Assembly: GCF_033060595.1 (NCBI RefSeq)
Contig: NZ_CP133038.1
Span: 2,666,001-2,730,000 of the forward strand
Length of the DNA stretch: 64,000 nt
Direction: 5' to 3'
From: Pyramidobacter sp. YE332
GTDB taxonomy: Bacteria; Synergistota; Synergistia; Synergistales; Dethiosulfovibrionaceae
Shown here: piece by piece, positions 33,677 through 43,227 of the stretch
Layout: each line of letters opens with the position of its first letter
How positions within the stretch are numbered: the first letter of the stretch is position 1
Notes under the pieces: model-generated
What the model was told of the DNA's origin: nothing
Databases searched by the model: none
The model's input: only the letters and a program-made list of their open reading frames with translations
Program-made: the position numbers and the translations under genes

Positions 33677-35131
33677 ATGATCGCACTGGTAAAGCTGTTG
33701 CCGATCTGCGTTATGGCCGGGCTGATGCTTTCCGGCATGGACATCCTGCTGGCGTCGCCGATTTCCTTCATCTGCGCCTGCCTCGTGGCGATGGTCACGG
33801 AGCGTTACAAGTTCAGCGAACTGCTCGACGCGGCGCTGGACAACCTGAAAAACTTCCTGATCGTGTTCCTGATCCTGGAAGCGGCCTACGCCGTCGCCGA
33901 GTGTTTCATGGCCACGGGCGTGGCGGCCGCGATCATCAATCTGGCGCTGTCGCTGGGGCTGACGGCCAAGCTGGTGGCGGTGGTGGGATTCCTCGTCACC
34001 TGCGTGCTGTCCGTCGCCACGGGCACGTCGTGGGGGACGTTCGCGGCCTGCGCGCCGATCTTCCTGTGGCTGAACCATATCGTCGGCGGCAGCGTGGTGC
34101 TGACGGTCGGCGCGATCGCCGGCGGCTCGTGCTTCGGCGACAATATCGGCCTGATCTCCGACACGACGGTGGTCAGCTGCGGCATGCAGAACGTGCAGCT
34201 GGTCGACCGCATGCGCTATCAGGGCGTGTGGTCGGGGCTGTGCCTGATCGTCAGCGCCGTGGTCTTCTACTTTGCGGCCGTGGCGATGGGACTGCCCGAC
34301 ACGGAAGGTTCGGCGGCCGTGGCGATCCAGCAGATCCCCGAGGGCGTGTGGACGGTCCTGGCCGACAAACGTCCCGCGGCGGTGACGCTGCTGAAGCAGG
34401 TCCAGGCGGGCGTGCCCTATTACATGGTGATCCCGCTGCTGGTCGTGCTTCTTCTTGCCGTACGCAACGTCAGCACGCTGATCTGCCTCGGCGCGGGCAT
34501 CCTTTTCTCCGGCATCTTCGGCTGGATGGCCGGCACGGTGACCGACATCGACAAGTTCCTGCAGCTGGTTTACGACGGCGCGTCGGCCGCGGGCGGCTGG
34601 TCGATCGCCATGATGCTCTGGGTCGGCGCCTTCGGCGGCGTCATGCGCAAGATGAACGCGTTCGATTCGATCGCCGCGATGATCTTGAGGGTCGTCTCCA
34701 AGGTGCGCCAGCTGATGTTCTGCAACGCGCTGCTGTGCCTGATCGGCAACGCGGCGATGGCCGACGAGATGGCGCAGATCGTCACGATCAGCCCGATCAT
34801 CAAGAATCTCACGGAGAAATCGGTGCGGGGCGACGAGAAGGCCATGTACCGTCTGGCGCTGCGCAACGCCACGTATTCCGACGCCATGGCCGTGCTCGGG
34901 TCGCAGCTGATCCCGTGGCACGCCTACATGGGCTTCTTCATGGGCATCGCCATGTCGGTGTATCCGCTGGCGGCCGACACGCTGACGGTGATGGGCGTGA
35001 TCACGCACAACTATTTCGCCTGGATCGCCGTGATCTCGATGCTGGTCCTGACGATCACCGGCTGGGACCGCTTCATCCCGCTGTTCAGCATCCCCCGCGA
35101 ACCGGAGGTCAGTTTGAAAAAGGAGGTTTGA
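33677..35131 (+). CDS. Na+/H+ antiporter family protein (NhaC-like)
   Basis: A 484-residue carrier with about 12 membrane segments. SVATGTSWGTFAACAPI and GGSCFGDNIGLISDTTVVS are the conserved NhaC-type substrate regions, and NAAMADEMAQIVTISPII a corresponding second-half segment. Members exchange Na+ for H+ or amino-acid-type substrates (malate/lactate, arginine/lysine), so the ligand is open. Its own promoter and a downstream terminator make it monocistronic. GGGAGG precedes the start. Confidence 0.85.
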   Translation: MIALVKLLPICVMAGLMLSGMDILLASPISFICACLVAMVTERYKFSELLDAALDNLKNFLIVFLILEAAYAVAECFMATGVAAAIINLALSLGLTAKLVAVVGFLVTCVLSVATGTSWGTFAACAPIFLWLNHIVGGSVVLTVGAIAGGSCFGDNIGLISDTTVVSCGMQNVQLVDRMRYQGVWSGLCLIVSAVVFYFAAVAMGLPDTEGSAAVAIQQIPEGVWTVLADKRPAAVTLLKQVQAGVPYYMVIPLLVVLLLAVRNVSTLICLGAGILFSGIFGWMAGTVTDIDKFLQLVYDGASAAGGWSIAMMLWVGAFGGVMRKMNAFDSIAAMILRVVSKVRQLMFCNALLCLIGNAAMADEMAQIVTISPIIKNLTEKSVRGDEKAMYRLALRNATYSDAMAVLGSQLIPWHAYMGFFMGIAMSVYPLAADTLTVMGVITHNYFAWIAVISMLVLTITGWDRFIPLFSIPREPEVSLKKEV

Positions 35132-35179
35132 CGCGAGAGGTTTCGCGCGCGTTGTCTGAAAAAATGAGCGGAACGGCGA

Positions 35180-35195
35180 TGTTCCACGTGGAACA
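35180..35195. promoter_or_regulatory. parS-like ParB-binding site
   Basis: TGTTCCACGTGGAACA inside a longer 24-bp dyad (GCGA on the left, TCGC on the right), after the NhaC-like gene. Confidence 0.8.
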
Positions 35196-35208
35196 TCGCC
35201 GCTGAAAA

Positions 35209-35240
35209 ACGCCCGGCAGCTCATCGGCTGCCGGGCGTTG
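35209..35240. terminator. Intrinsic terminator between convergent genes
   Basis: ACGCCCGGCAGC pairs with GCTGCCGGGCGT around TCATCG. The following stretch to 35300 holds one copy of the dispersed CTCCG repeat (about 35265-35290). Confidence 0.8.
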
Positions 35241-35301
35241 CGTTATTTTCTGGTTGTAGCGTTTTTTCGCCTTTCGCCGTTTCTCCGCGGCGGCGTTTGC
35301 G

Positions 35302-36723
35302 CTACCAGCCCATCAGCACGGCGATCTCGATCATGATCATCTGCGCGGCGAAGAGCATGGCGAAGAGCTTGGCAAACCATTTCAGCCACAGGTCGTAACG
35401 GATGTCGGCGAGGCCGCAGATGACGACGATGCCGCAGGTCGGCCAGAGGATGTTGGAGAGGCCGTCGCCGAACTGATAGGCCAGGCAGGCCACCTGACGG
35501 CTGACGCCCAGCGCGTCGGCCAGCGGCGCCATGATCGGCATGGTCACGGCTGCCTGGCCGGAAGCCGAGGGCACGAGGAAGTTGATGACCGTCTGCACGA
35601 CGAACATCAGCTGCGCGGAGATGGCCGAGGGCGCGTTTTTGAGCAGATTGGCGAGCGCGTTGATGATCGTGTCCATGATTTGGGCGTCCTTCATGATCAC
35701 GACGATGCTCTTGGCCAGACCGGTGAGGATGCAGCCCCAGAGCACGCCCTTGGCGCCCGTCAGCATTTCGGCGCAGTACGTGTTGGGGTTCCAGCCGGAG
35801 ATCAGCGCTGCCGCGGCCGACATGACGATGAACAGCCCGCAGAGCTCTTTGTAGCCCCAGCCCCATTGCGTCAGGCCGATCATCAGCACGGCCAGCGTGA
35901 CGAGCACGTCGAGCAGGATCAGGGCGTGCCGCCAGGTGAAATCGTACTGGTCGAGCTCGCCGCGGTCGAACGAGTGGAGGCAGGGTTCGCCGTACATCAC
36001 CGACGCCTGCGGCGATCTTTTCACTTTCGCGGCGTAGCGCATCACGTAGGCGATGCAGAGGCCCATGAACACGACGAAGCAGACGGCGCGGTAGACGACG
36101 CCGGAGTAGAGCGGCACGCCGGCGATGGATTGGGCGACGGCGACCGAATAGGGGTTGAGCGTCGCGGCCATGAAGCCCACGTACTCGCCGAGGGCGAGGA
36201 TGGCAAATCCCGTCATCGCGTCGTAGCCGATGGCGACACCGAGGCCGACGATCAGCGGGTAGAAGCCGTAAAACTCGCTGAGCATGCCGAAGACCGAGCC
36301 GCCCAGGCCGAAGAGGATCATGAGGATGGGGATGAGCAGCTTTTCGCGGCGGCCGACCTTTTTCATGACCTTGCCGATGCCGGCGTGGAAGGCTCCGGTC
36401 TTGACCATGACGCCGAACGTGGCCGCGCAGGTGAGGATGACGAAGATGATGTCGGCGGCCTCGTAGCAGCCCTGATAAAGCGAGGCGAACAGGCCGATGA
36501 AACCGGTGGGCTTCGTCTGCGCCTTGGGGATGGCGTGGTACGATCCGGCGACGGCGACGCTGCGCATCGTGCCGTTGACGTCGACCTTCTGGTAGTCGAA
36601 GCTGCCCGACGGGATCACCCAAGACAACGCGGCCATGACCGCGACGATGGCGAAGACGACCAGCCAGGTGTCGGGCATGTGCAGTTTTCTTTTTGCCGCC
36701 GCTTGGGCGGTTGGTTCGCTCAT
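35302..36723 (-). CDS. YfcC/DcuC-type C4-dicarboxylate or amino-acid carrier
   Basis: A 473-residue membrane protein with about 12 segments. The N-terminus LSWVIPSGSFDYQ, the central GLGGSVFGMLSEFYGFYPLIVGL and FLVPSASGQAAVTMPIMAPLAD are typical of the YfcC family (basic amino-acid antiporter / DcuC fold). The substrate is not readable; arginine/ornithine exchange and peptide-linked uptake are family precedents. It lies 76 bp downstream of the PLP lyase gene on the same strand, and AGGAGG precedes the ATG, so the two may form a unit importing an amino acid for cleavage. Confidence 0.83.
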   Translation of the reverse strand: MSEPTAQAAAKRKLHMPDTWLVVFAIVAVMAALSWVIPSGSFDYQKVDVNGTMRSVAVAGSYHAIPKAQTKPTGFIGLFASLYQGCYEAADIIFVILTCAATFGVMVKTGAFHAGIGKVMKKVGRREKLLIPILMILFGLGGSVFGMLSEFYGFYPLIVGLGVAIGYDAMTGFAILALGEYVGFMAATLNPYSVAVAQSIAGVPLYSGVVYRAVCFVVFMGLCIAYVMRYAAKVKRSPQASVMYGEPCLHSFDRGELDQYDFTWRHALILLDVLVTLAVLMIGLTQWGWGYKELCGLFIVMSAAAALISGWNPNTYCAEMLTGAKGVLWGCILTGLAKSIVVIMKDAQIMDTIINALANLLKNAPSAISAQLMFVVQTVINFLVPSASGQAAVTMPIMAPLADALGVSRQVACLAYQFGDGLSNILWPTCGIVVICGLADIRYDLWLKWFAKLFAMLFAAQMIMIEIAVLMGW

Positions 36724-36799
36724 GATGAAAGCCTCCTCGAAAACGTTTTTGAAGGCGCGCTTTTGCCGCGGCCCGCCAGTCCTTTCCGTCCCGCGCGAA

Positions 36800-37984
36800 C
36801 TACGCTTTCGGCGCGCCGCTGGCCTCGAGCGCCTGCTGCAAGTCGGCGGTCAGGTCGTCGGGGTCTTCGAGGCCGACGCTGAAGCGGAAGAAGCCTTCGC
36901 GGTAGACGGGCGGATAGTGGGGCAGCTTGTCGCTGTTCTTGTCGTAGTAGACGATCAGACTTTCGATGTCGCCGAGCGACACGGCGTGCGTGATCAGCCG
37001 CAGGCTGTCGAGGAACTTCTGGTGGACCTTCTCGTCGCCGTTGATGTCGAACGAGATCATGCCCGAGTACTGGCCGTGCATGAGGCGCTTGGCCAGTTCG
37101 TGCTGCGGGTGGCTCGCCAGCCCCGGGTACCAGACGAAACGCACGGCCGGGCTCCGTTCGAGGAATTCCGCCACGGCCTGCGCGGCGCGGCAGTGCTGGG
37201 CCATGCGCAGCGGCACCGTCGCCAGGCCGCGCGCCACCAGCCAGGCGTTGAACGGGCTGAGGATGCCGCCGTAGTTGACCATGGCCTCTTCCTTGATCTT
37301 CGTCAGCAGCCCGCGGCTGCCCAGCACGCAGCCGCCGAGCGAATCGCCGTGGCCGTTGATGTACTTGGTCATGCTGTGGATTTCGAGGTCGGCCCCGTGT
37401 TCGAGCGGGCGCAGGCAGAGCGGCCCGGCGAACGTGGCGTCGACGGAGAGCAGCGCCCCCGCCTCGCGGGCGATCCGCGCCAGCGCGTCGAGGTCGGCGA
37501 TGCCCGTGGTCGGGTTGCCGGGCGTTTCGGCGTGGATCAGCTTCGTGTTGGGGCGCACGGCGCGGCGCACCGCCTCCGCGTCGGTGATGTCGACGAAGGT
37601 CACCTGGATGCCGTACTTTTTCGGCAAAAACTTGCGGAACTGCAGGTTCGTGGCGCTGTAGCAGACCTCGGAAATGACCGCGTGGTCGCCCGAGTTGAGG
37701 AACGTGGTGAACACGCTCATCAGCGCCGCCACGCCGCTGGCGAACACCGCGCCGTCCTCGGCGCCGGTGAGGGCGCAGAGCCGGTCCTGCAGCACCATCT
37801 GGTTGACGTTGCGGTTGCGCTGGTAGATGTTGCTGTTGATGCCGCTCCAGTCGACGGGCGTGCCGTCGGTGGGGATGCGGTAGTTGGAGGTCATGTAGAC
37901 CGGCGTGTTGATCGCGCCGAAAGCATCGTCCCTGCGCGCGCCGGCGTGGACCGCCAGCGTATTGACGCTTGGTTTCCGTTCCAT
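36800..37984 (-). CDS. Cys/Met-metabolism PLP enzyme (gamma-lyase/synthase family)
   Basis: A 394-residue enzyme. LAVHAGARRDDAFGAINTPVY at the N-terminus and SMTKYINGHGDSLGG with the PLP lysine (about residue 207) are clear. AETPGNPTTGIAD and SVDATFAGP follow the fold. The usual YSRxxNPT segment is replaced by IYQRNRNVNQ, so this is a divergent branch rather than a standard cystathionine or methionine gamma-lyase. Its likely reaction is elimination on a sulfur amino acid, giving a 2-oxo acid, ammonia and a thiol for fermentation. It is paired with the carrier at 35302-36723. Confidence 0.85.
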   Translation of the reverse strand: MERKPSVNTLAVHAGARRDDAFGAINTPVYMTSNYRIPTDGTPVDWSGINSNIYQRNRNVNQMVLQDRLCALTGAEDGAVFASGVAALMSVFTTFLNSGDHAVISEVCYSATNLQFRKFLPKKYGIQVTFVDITDAEAVRRAVRPNTKLIHAETPGNPTTGIADLDALARIAREAGALLSVDATFAGPLCLRPLEHGADLEIHSMTKYINGHGDSLGGCVLGSRGLLTKIKEEAMVNYGGILSPFNAWLVARGLATVPLRMAQHCRAAQAVAEFLERSPAVRFVWYPGLASHPQHELAKRLMHGQYSGMISFDINGDEKVHQKFLDSLRLITHAVSLGDIESLIVYYDKNSDKLPHYPPVYREGFFRFSVGLEDPDDLTADLQQALEASGAPKA

Positions 37985-38108
37985 GGAAAAACGCCCCTTT
38001 TCTGTCGGTGAGATTGTGATCGCGAAACTGCCGGAGTGCAGTTTGATTTTATGCCAGAATTCCGGATCTGTAAAATTGTTCTTCGCAAGCGGCTGCCCTG
38101 TAAGGCTT

Positions 38109-38947
38109 TCAGCGCAGGCGGCGGAGCGAGACGATCAGATTGCCGAAACCGCCGTCCAGCCTTTTCCACTTGGCGTCGACAGGATAGACGAAGCGGCAGT
38201 CGTCGTTGCCGCGAAAGGCGGGGCCGCTCGCGTTGCCGGCGAGCGCGTCCCGGCAGCCCTGAATCAGCTCGTCGAGGATCGAAGCCGGCATTTCCGTGTA
38301 GTTGTGGAAGTTGTACCACTGGCTGATCTGACACTCGCGCATGCGTTTGAGGCGCTGCAGCCCTCTCAGACAGGCCGCGGCCGTGGCGGAGCAGTCGAGA
38401 AACAGAAAGGTGCTGCGGCTGCCCGCGTCGCCGGAGAAGAAAATGCCCGTCTTGGAGTCGAGGAACCCCATGGAGCCGCGCGTGTGCCCGGGGACGTCGA
38501 CGGCGGTGACGATGCGGCGGCCGAGGTCGAAACGTCCGCCGTCGTACAGCGGTCGCCATTTGATGGGATGGGGCGGCGTGAAGTCGTCCCGCGTGAACTG
38601 CAGGGGACCCTGCGCAGCGAGCAAAGACGGCTTTCGAACTGGAATTTGCGTTCCACGGCATTCTGCTCGGCGATCATGCCGGCGTCGCGCGCCGGGATCC
38701 GGGCTTCTTCGAAGTCGAGCGCGCCGCCGATATGGTCGAAGTGACCGTGCGTACATACGACGGTCAGAGGCAGGCGGGTCAGTTTTTTCACGAAGGTGCG
38801 CAGATTGCCGAGGCCGGTCATCGTGTCGATCAGCAACGCGCCCTGGCGCCCCTCGACAAGATAACAATAGACGCTGCCGCTGCCCTCGAGGCGCAGGATG
38901 CCGTCGCCGAAGTCGACGGCTTTGAAAAAATCGCTCCGTTCGTTCAC
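38109..38947 (-). pseudogene. Metallo-beta-lactamase-fold hydrolase, one-base frameshift
   Basis: The first part (start GTG 38947 or 38953) holds CTHGHFDHIGG, the HxHxDH zinc motif, and runs to RKFQFE. From PSLLAAQGPLQFTRDDF the sequence continues in another frame with DVPGHTRGSMGF (third His region) and FFSGDAGS (bridging Asp). Adding one base to the T3 run at 38632-38634 (A3 in the coding strand) fuses them into about 280 residues. Glyoxalase-II-like proteins and other small-molecule hydrolases share this layout; the substrate is unknown. It may be a sequencing undercall. Confidence 0.8.
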
Positions 38948-39059
38948 GTCCACCGCTCCTTTCGCGCCGCGGAAAAAAGGTCATATCGCCAAAGATACAA
39001 CAAAGGCGCCGCCCTGTCCACTGGAAAGAGCGGCGCCTCTCGGCCTTTGCGGGGCGCGC

Positions 39060-39100
39060 AAAAAAGTTCCGCCCCGGGCGAACGGGGCGGAACTTTTTTG
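39060..39100. terminator. Strong bidirectional intrinsic terminator
   Basis: AAAAAAGTTCCGCCCC pairs with GGGGCGGAACTTTTTT around an 8-base loop. It terminates the hydrogenase operon on the minus strand. Confidence 0.92.
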
Positions 39101-39120
39101 TCGCGGCGCGAAGCGGTCCG

Positions 39121-40854
39121 CTACTTTTCGCCGGGCATCTTCCAGCCGTGGTACGTCGTGTGGAGCAGATGATGCGCCTTTTCCGACAGCGGCGCGCCGA
39201 GGAACTGTTTGTAGCACTCGAGGACGGACGGGTTCTCGTGCGAAAAGCGCAGCGCCATGCCGCGGTCGATGTCGTAGAGCGTGGGGGCGCGTTTCGGGGC
39301 CATTTCCACGCGGTCGTGGATGGGCTGCCCGCCGCCGCCGACGCAGCCGCCGGGGCAGGCCATGACCTCGACGAAATCGTAGCGCACGTCGCCGCGGTCG
39401 AGCGCGGCCAGCAATTTGTCGGCGTTGCCGAGGCCGTTGACGACGGCGACCTTGAGCGACGCGCCGGCGATGTCGAACTCGGCCTCTTTCCAGCCGTCCA
39501 TGCCGCGCACCGATTTGAAGGCGTCGGGTTCGGGGTTTTTGCCGGTGACGAGGAAGAAGGCGCTGCGCAGCGCCGCCTCCATGACGCCGCCGGTGGCGCC
39601 GAAGATCGCGCCCGCGCCGCTGCCGACGCCGAGCGGCATGTCGAGCGCTTCGTCTTCGAGGTCCTGCGGCTGGATCTGCAGCGAGCGGATCAGGCGCGAC
39701 ACTTCGCGCGTGGTCAGCGCCACGTCCACGTCCTGTCCCGCGCCGGCGTCGTCCATGCCGGGCAGCGCGCACTCGGCCTTTTTGGCCAGACAGGGCATGA
39801 TGGAGACGGAGAAGATCCTGGACGGATCGACGCCGAGCGTCTGCGCGTACCAGCTCTTGGCGATGGCGCCGAACATTTGCTGCGGCGACTTGGCCGACGA
39901 CAGCTGGTCGACGTACTGCGGCCAGTGGCTCTTGACGAAACGGATCCAGCCCGGGCAGCAGGAGGTGAACATCGGGAACTTCTCGCGGTCGCGGTGCTTG
40001 AGACGCTCTACGAACTCGCTGCCTTCCTCCATGATCGTGAGGTCGGCGGAGAAGTCGGTGTCGAACACGTAGTCGAAGCCGACGAGGCGCAGCGCCGCGG
40101 CCAGACGCGTGACGGTGGCCTCTTCGGGCTTCATGCCGAACTCCTCGCCCCAGGCGGTGCGGATGGCCGGAGCGATCTGGACGAGCACGATCTTTTCGGG
40201 ATCGTCGATGGCGTCGAGCACTTTCTGCGTGTCGTCGCGTTCGTGCAGCGCGCCCACGGGACAATGAGTGATGCACTGGCCGCACAGGGCGCAGTCGGCG
40301 TCTTCGAGACGATAGACGCGGGCCACGTCGACGGTGGTCTTGGCCCCGGTGTTGACCACGTCCCAGACGTTGGCGTGCTGGATCTTGTCGCAGACTTGCA
40401 CGCAGCGCATGCACTTGATGCAGAGCGAAAAGTCGCGGATGAGCGGAAAATCGGGACTGGTCCGCCGGTCGACGTAATGCTTTTCAAACGGCGTGTCATG
40501 GATGTTGAGCTCGTTGGCGATGCGCTGCAGCTCGCAGTTGCCGCTGCGCACGCACGTCGGGCAGTGGTCGTCGTGCTCGGAGAGGATCATGCGCACGTTG
40601 GCGCGGCGGGCCTCGCGGGCTTTTTTGCTGTTGGTGTGGATGACCATGCCCTCTTCAACGGGATTGTTGCAGGCCGTGAAGAGCCGCTCGTACCCTTCCA
40701 CCTCGACGACGCAGACGCGGCAGGCGCCGATCTCGTTGACGCCGGCGAGGAAGCAGAGCGTGGGGATCCTGATCCCCGCGCTCTTGGCGGCGTCGAGGAT
40801 CGTCGTTCTTTCCGGAACCTGAATGTGTTTGCCATCGATGACGACGTTTACCAT
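39121..40854 (-). CDS. [FeFe] hydrogenase catalytic subunit (HydA/HndD type)
   Basis: A 577-residue iron-sulfur enzyme for H2 formation or uptake. The N-terminal [2Fe-2S] domain is followed by the His-Cys cluster (HDDHCPTC), two [4Fe-4S] motifs (CIKCMRCVQVC, CALCGQCITHCP) and the H-cluster motifs TSCCPGW, MPCLAKKAE and ACPGGCVGGGGQP, all intact. The last is the family's third signature, with both Cys ligands. The start ATG 40854 lies within the end of the preceding flavoprotein gene. The two gene products probably act together, with the hydrogenase receiving electrons through the flavoprotein. No maturases (HydEFG) lie in this window. Confidence 0.95.
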   Translation of the reverse strand: MVNVVIDGKHIQVPERTTILDAAKSAGIRIPTLCFLAGVNEIGACRVCVVEVEGYERLFTACNNPVEEGMVIHTNSKKAREARRANVRMILSEHDDHCPTCVRSGNCELQRIANELNIHDTPFEKHYVDRRTSPDFPLIRDFSLCIKCMRCVQVCDKIQHANVWDVVNTGAKTTVDVARVYRLEDADCALCGQCITHCPVGALHERDDTQKVLDAIDDPEKIVLVQIAPAIRTAWGEEFGMKPEEATVTRLAAALRLVGFDYVFDTDFSADLTIMEEGSEFVERLKHRDREKFPMFTSCCPGWIRFVKSHWPQYVDQLSSAKSPQQMFGAIAKSWYAQTLGVDPSRIFSVSIMPCLAKKAECALPGMDDAGAGQDVDVALTTREVSRLIRSLQIQPQDLEDEALDMPLGVGSGAGAIFGATGGVMEAALRSAFFLVTGKNPEPDAFKSVRGMDGWKEAEFDIAGASLKVAVVNGLGNADKLLAALDRGDVRYDFVEVMACPGGCVGGGGQPIHDRVEMAPKRAPTLYDIDRGMALRFSHENPSVLECYKQFLGAPLSEKAHHLLHTTYHGWKMPGEK

Positions 40855-42679
40855 TTTTCCACACGCCCCCCTTGAACACGCCGTAGCCGAAGTGATCACA
40901 GCGCAGGCAGCGGCCGGATTCCTGGCACGCTTCCTGGTCGCTCATCGGCAGCTCCATCAGATCGAAATCGTGGATCCGCTCCGCAGCGGGGCGTTCCACC
41001 ATGTTCACGCGGCCGCAGGATGCGTGGTCGTCGAAGCGCACCTGCGGCACCTCGATGCCGCTCGTGATGACGTGGTCGAAGCCCAGATACTCGTCGATAT
41101 TGGCCGCCGCGACCTTGCCGCCGGCGATGGCGCGGATGACCGTGGCAGGCCCGGTGACGCAGTCGCCGCCGGCGAAGATGCCGTCGGCGTTCCTGATGCC
41201 GGTGGTGTCCATGCTCTCGATCGCGCCGCGCTTGACGGGGATGCCGTACTGCTCGAACGTGCGCGACTCGATGCCCTGGCCGATGGCCACCAGCACGCGG
41301 TCGCAGCGGAAGTCGATCTCCGGCGCGTCCGCGTCGACCGGCGCCGGCCGGCCGTTTTTGAATCCGCCGATGATCTGCGGCTGCGTGCAGAGCGAAACGA
41401 CCTTGTTGTTTTCGTCCCTGATGATGCGAAGCGGCGCGTGAAGCTCGACGATCTCCACGCCGTCGGCGATGGCGCCTTCCACCTCCTCGGGCAGGGCGGT
41501 CATGTCCTCCTTGCGGCGGCGGTAGACGAGGCGCACCGACTTGGCGTGGCACCTTACCGCCGAGCGGGCCACGTCCATGGCGACGTTGCCGCCGCCGACG
41601 ACGATCACGTCGAGCCCGGTGAAGTCGGGATAATGGTCGTCGCCGATGGCGCGCAGCATCTCCACGGCGGAGATGACGCCCTCGGCCTCTTCGCCCTCGA
41701 TGCCCAGTTTCTTGTCGATGTGGGCGCCGATGGAAAGGTACAGCGCGTCGTACTGATCGTACAGTTCCTTGACGGAGACGTCGTTGCCGACGCTGATCCC
41801 GGTTTTGACGTGGATCCCTGCCGAAAGGAGACCGGCGATCTCGCGGTCGAGCACTTCGCGGGGCAGGCGGTAGGCGGGGATGCCGTAGCGGAGCATGCCG
41901 CCCAGCTGCTGACGCTGCTCGTAAACGGTCACGTCGTGCCCCATGATGGACAGATAATAGGCGGCGCTCAGTCCGCCGGGGCCGCCGCCGACGACGGCGA
42001 CTTTTTTGCCCGTGGCGGGGGCGCGCTTCGGCACGGGGATCGTCTCCTCGTGCTCCACGGCGTAGCGCTTCAAGCCGCGGATGTTGATGGGATTGTCGAC
42101 CAGCGTGCGGCGGCAGCGAGTCTCGCAGGGATGCTCGCAGATCATGCCGCACACGGCGGGCAGCGGATTGTCCTTGCGGATCAGCTGCACGGCGTCGCCG
42201 TAACGGCCGGCATGGATCAGGGCGATGTAGCCGGGAATGTCCACGTGCGCCGGGCACAGCGAGACGCAGGGCACGGGCTGGTTTTGCAGGCACATGCAGC
42301 GGCCGTGCTGAATGTGTTCGACGAAGTCGTCGCGGAAGCCGCGCACGCCTTTGAGCACCATGCGGGCGGCTTCCTGTCCGATGGCGCAGTCCGAGGTGAG
42401 GTAGACGCTCTCGGCCGTTCGCTCGATGGTGTCGATGGTGCCCATGTCGGCGCGGCCGTCCAGCACGGAATTGAGAAGTTCTTCCAGACGGCTGAGGCCG
42501 ACGCGGCAGGGCACGCACTTGCCGCACGACTGCGAGTGGCAGATGTGCAGGAACGAAACGGCCAGATCGACCGGACACAGTTCGGGAGGACTGGCCTGAA
42601 TGCGGCGCTCCATGTCCTTGTACAGGCCTTCGACGGTCGTCTGCGCCTGATTCTTTGTGACGATGCTGAGTCTGCTCAC
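40848..42679 (-). CDS. NuoF-C-terminal/GltD-type FAD-Fe-S oxidoreductase (one-base frameshift near 3' end)
   Basis: About 610 residues. An N-terminal NuoF-like Fe-S domain (SQSCGKCVPCRVGL) is joined to a GltD-like module: Cys-rich CMCLQNQPVPCVSLCPAH and CEHPCETRCRR, then VVGGGPGGLSAAYYL (FAD) and VVGGGNVAMDVARSA (NAD(P)H). The start is GTG 42679 with GGGGGAAGA upstream. The frame runs off its end after DHFGYGVFKGG. Adding one base to the C6 run at 40866-40871 (G6 in coding sense) gives a normal ending RVEKW and a stop at 40848 overlapping the hydA start. It likely links NAD(P)H to the hydrogenase. The NADH-binding N-terminal domain of true NuoF is absent. Confidence 0.88.
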
Positions 42680-42806
42680 GATTCTTCCCCCTGTTTTGGA
42701 AAATATGCCTTTTCGCCGGTCCCCTCCGAATCTCCGGTTCAAGGCATGCTGTTTTTGCGAAAGCGTTCTTTTTCTCTATCTCTGCAAAAAACAGTAATAT
42801 GATCCT

Positions 42807-42835
42807 ATTCTAGACAGTATGGGGAAAAGTTTCAA
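42807..42835 (-). promoter_or_regulatory. Sigma-70-type promoter of the hydrogenase operon
   Basis: On the minus strand TTGAAA, a 17-base spacer and TAGAAT, about 130 bp before GTG 42679. The 42836-43138 stretch is visibly A/T-richer than its surroundings, and I see no supportable gene in it. Confidence 0.8.
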
Positions 42836-43137
42836 TAGGGAATTATTTTTCTCAAATTGATTTGATGAGACTAACTTGATCTGGGCTTATAAAACGCAAA
42901 CGGCATTTTGCATCATAATAATGTAAAACGCCGCATGGCTTTTTGGCTCTCGGAACGATTCGGTTTCATGCAAATCCTCAATAGAACGGCTTTACGCCGA
43001 GCGTTCCGCACTCCGAGGGGGCAGCCGCTCGGGGCTATCTTTTCCGTTGTGCGCTCTGCGAGCTCGTTTTGTGGATTCCCCCCGGCATTTTGGCCGTTTG
43101 ATATCTCAGTCAAGGTACAATACGATCTCCTGAAAGC

Positions 43138-43184
43138 AAAAGATCCGGAAACGGACGCATGGATCATAGTCCGCTTTCGGATCC
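43138..43184 (-). terminator. Intrinsic terminator of the liv operon
   Basis: On the minus strand GGATCCGAAAGCGGAC pairs with GTCCGTTTCCGGATC and is followed by TTTTGCTTT, 45 bp past the livF stop. Confidence 0.85.
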
Positions 43185-43227
43185 TTGTTGAGATCGAGCG
43201 TTTGATGGGAATTTCTTCATCCGTTTG

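Noticed and set aside
42913-43167. 84-codon minus-strand frame in the hydrogenase/liv gap
   Set aside because: No ribosome site or recognisable motif, and it overlaps the liv terminator.
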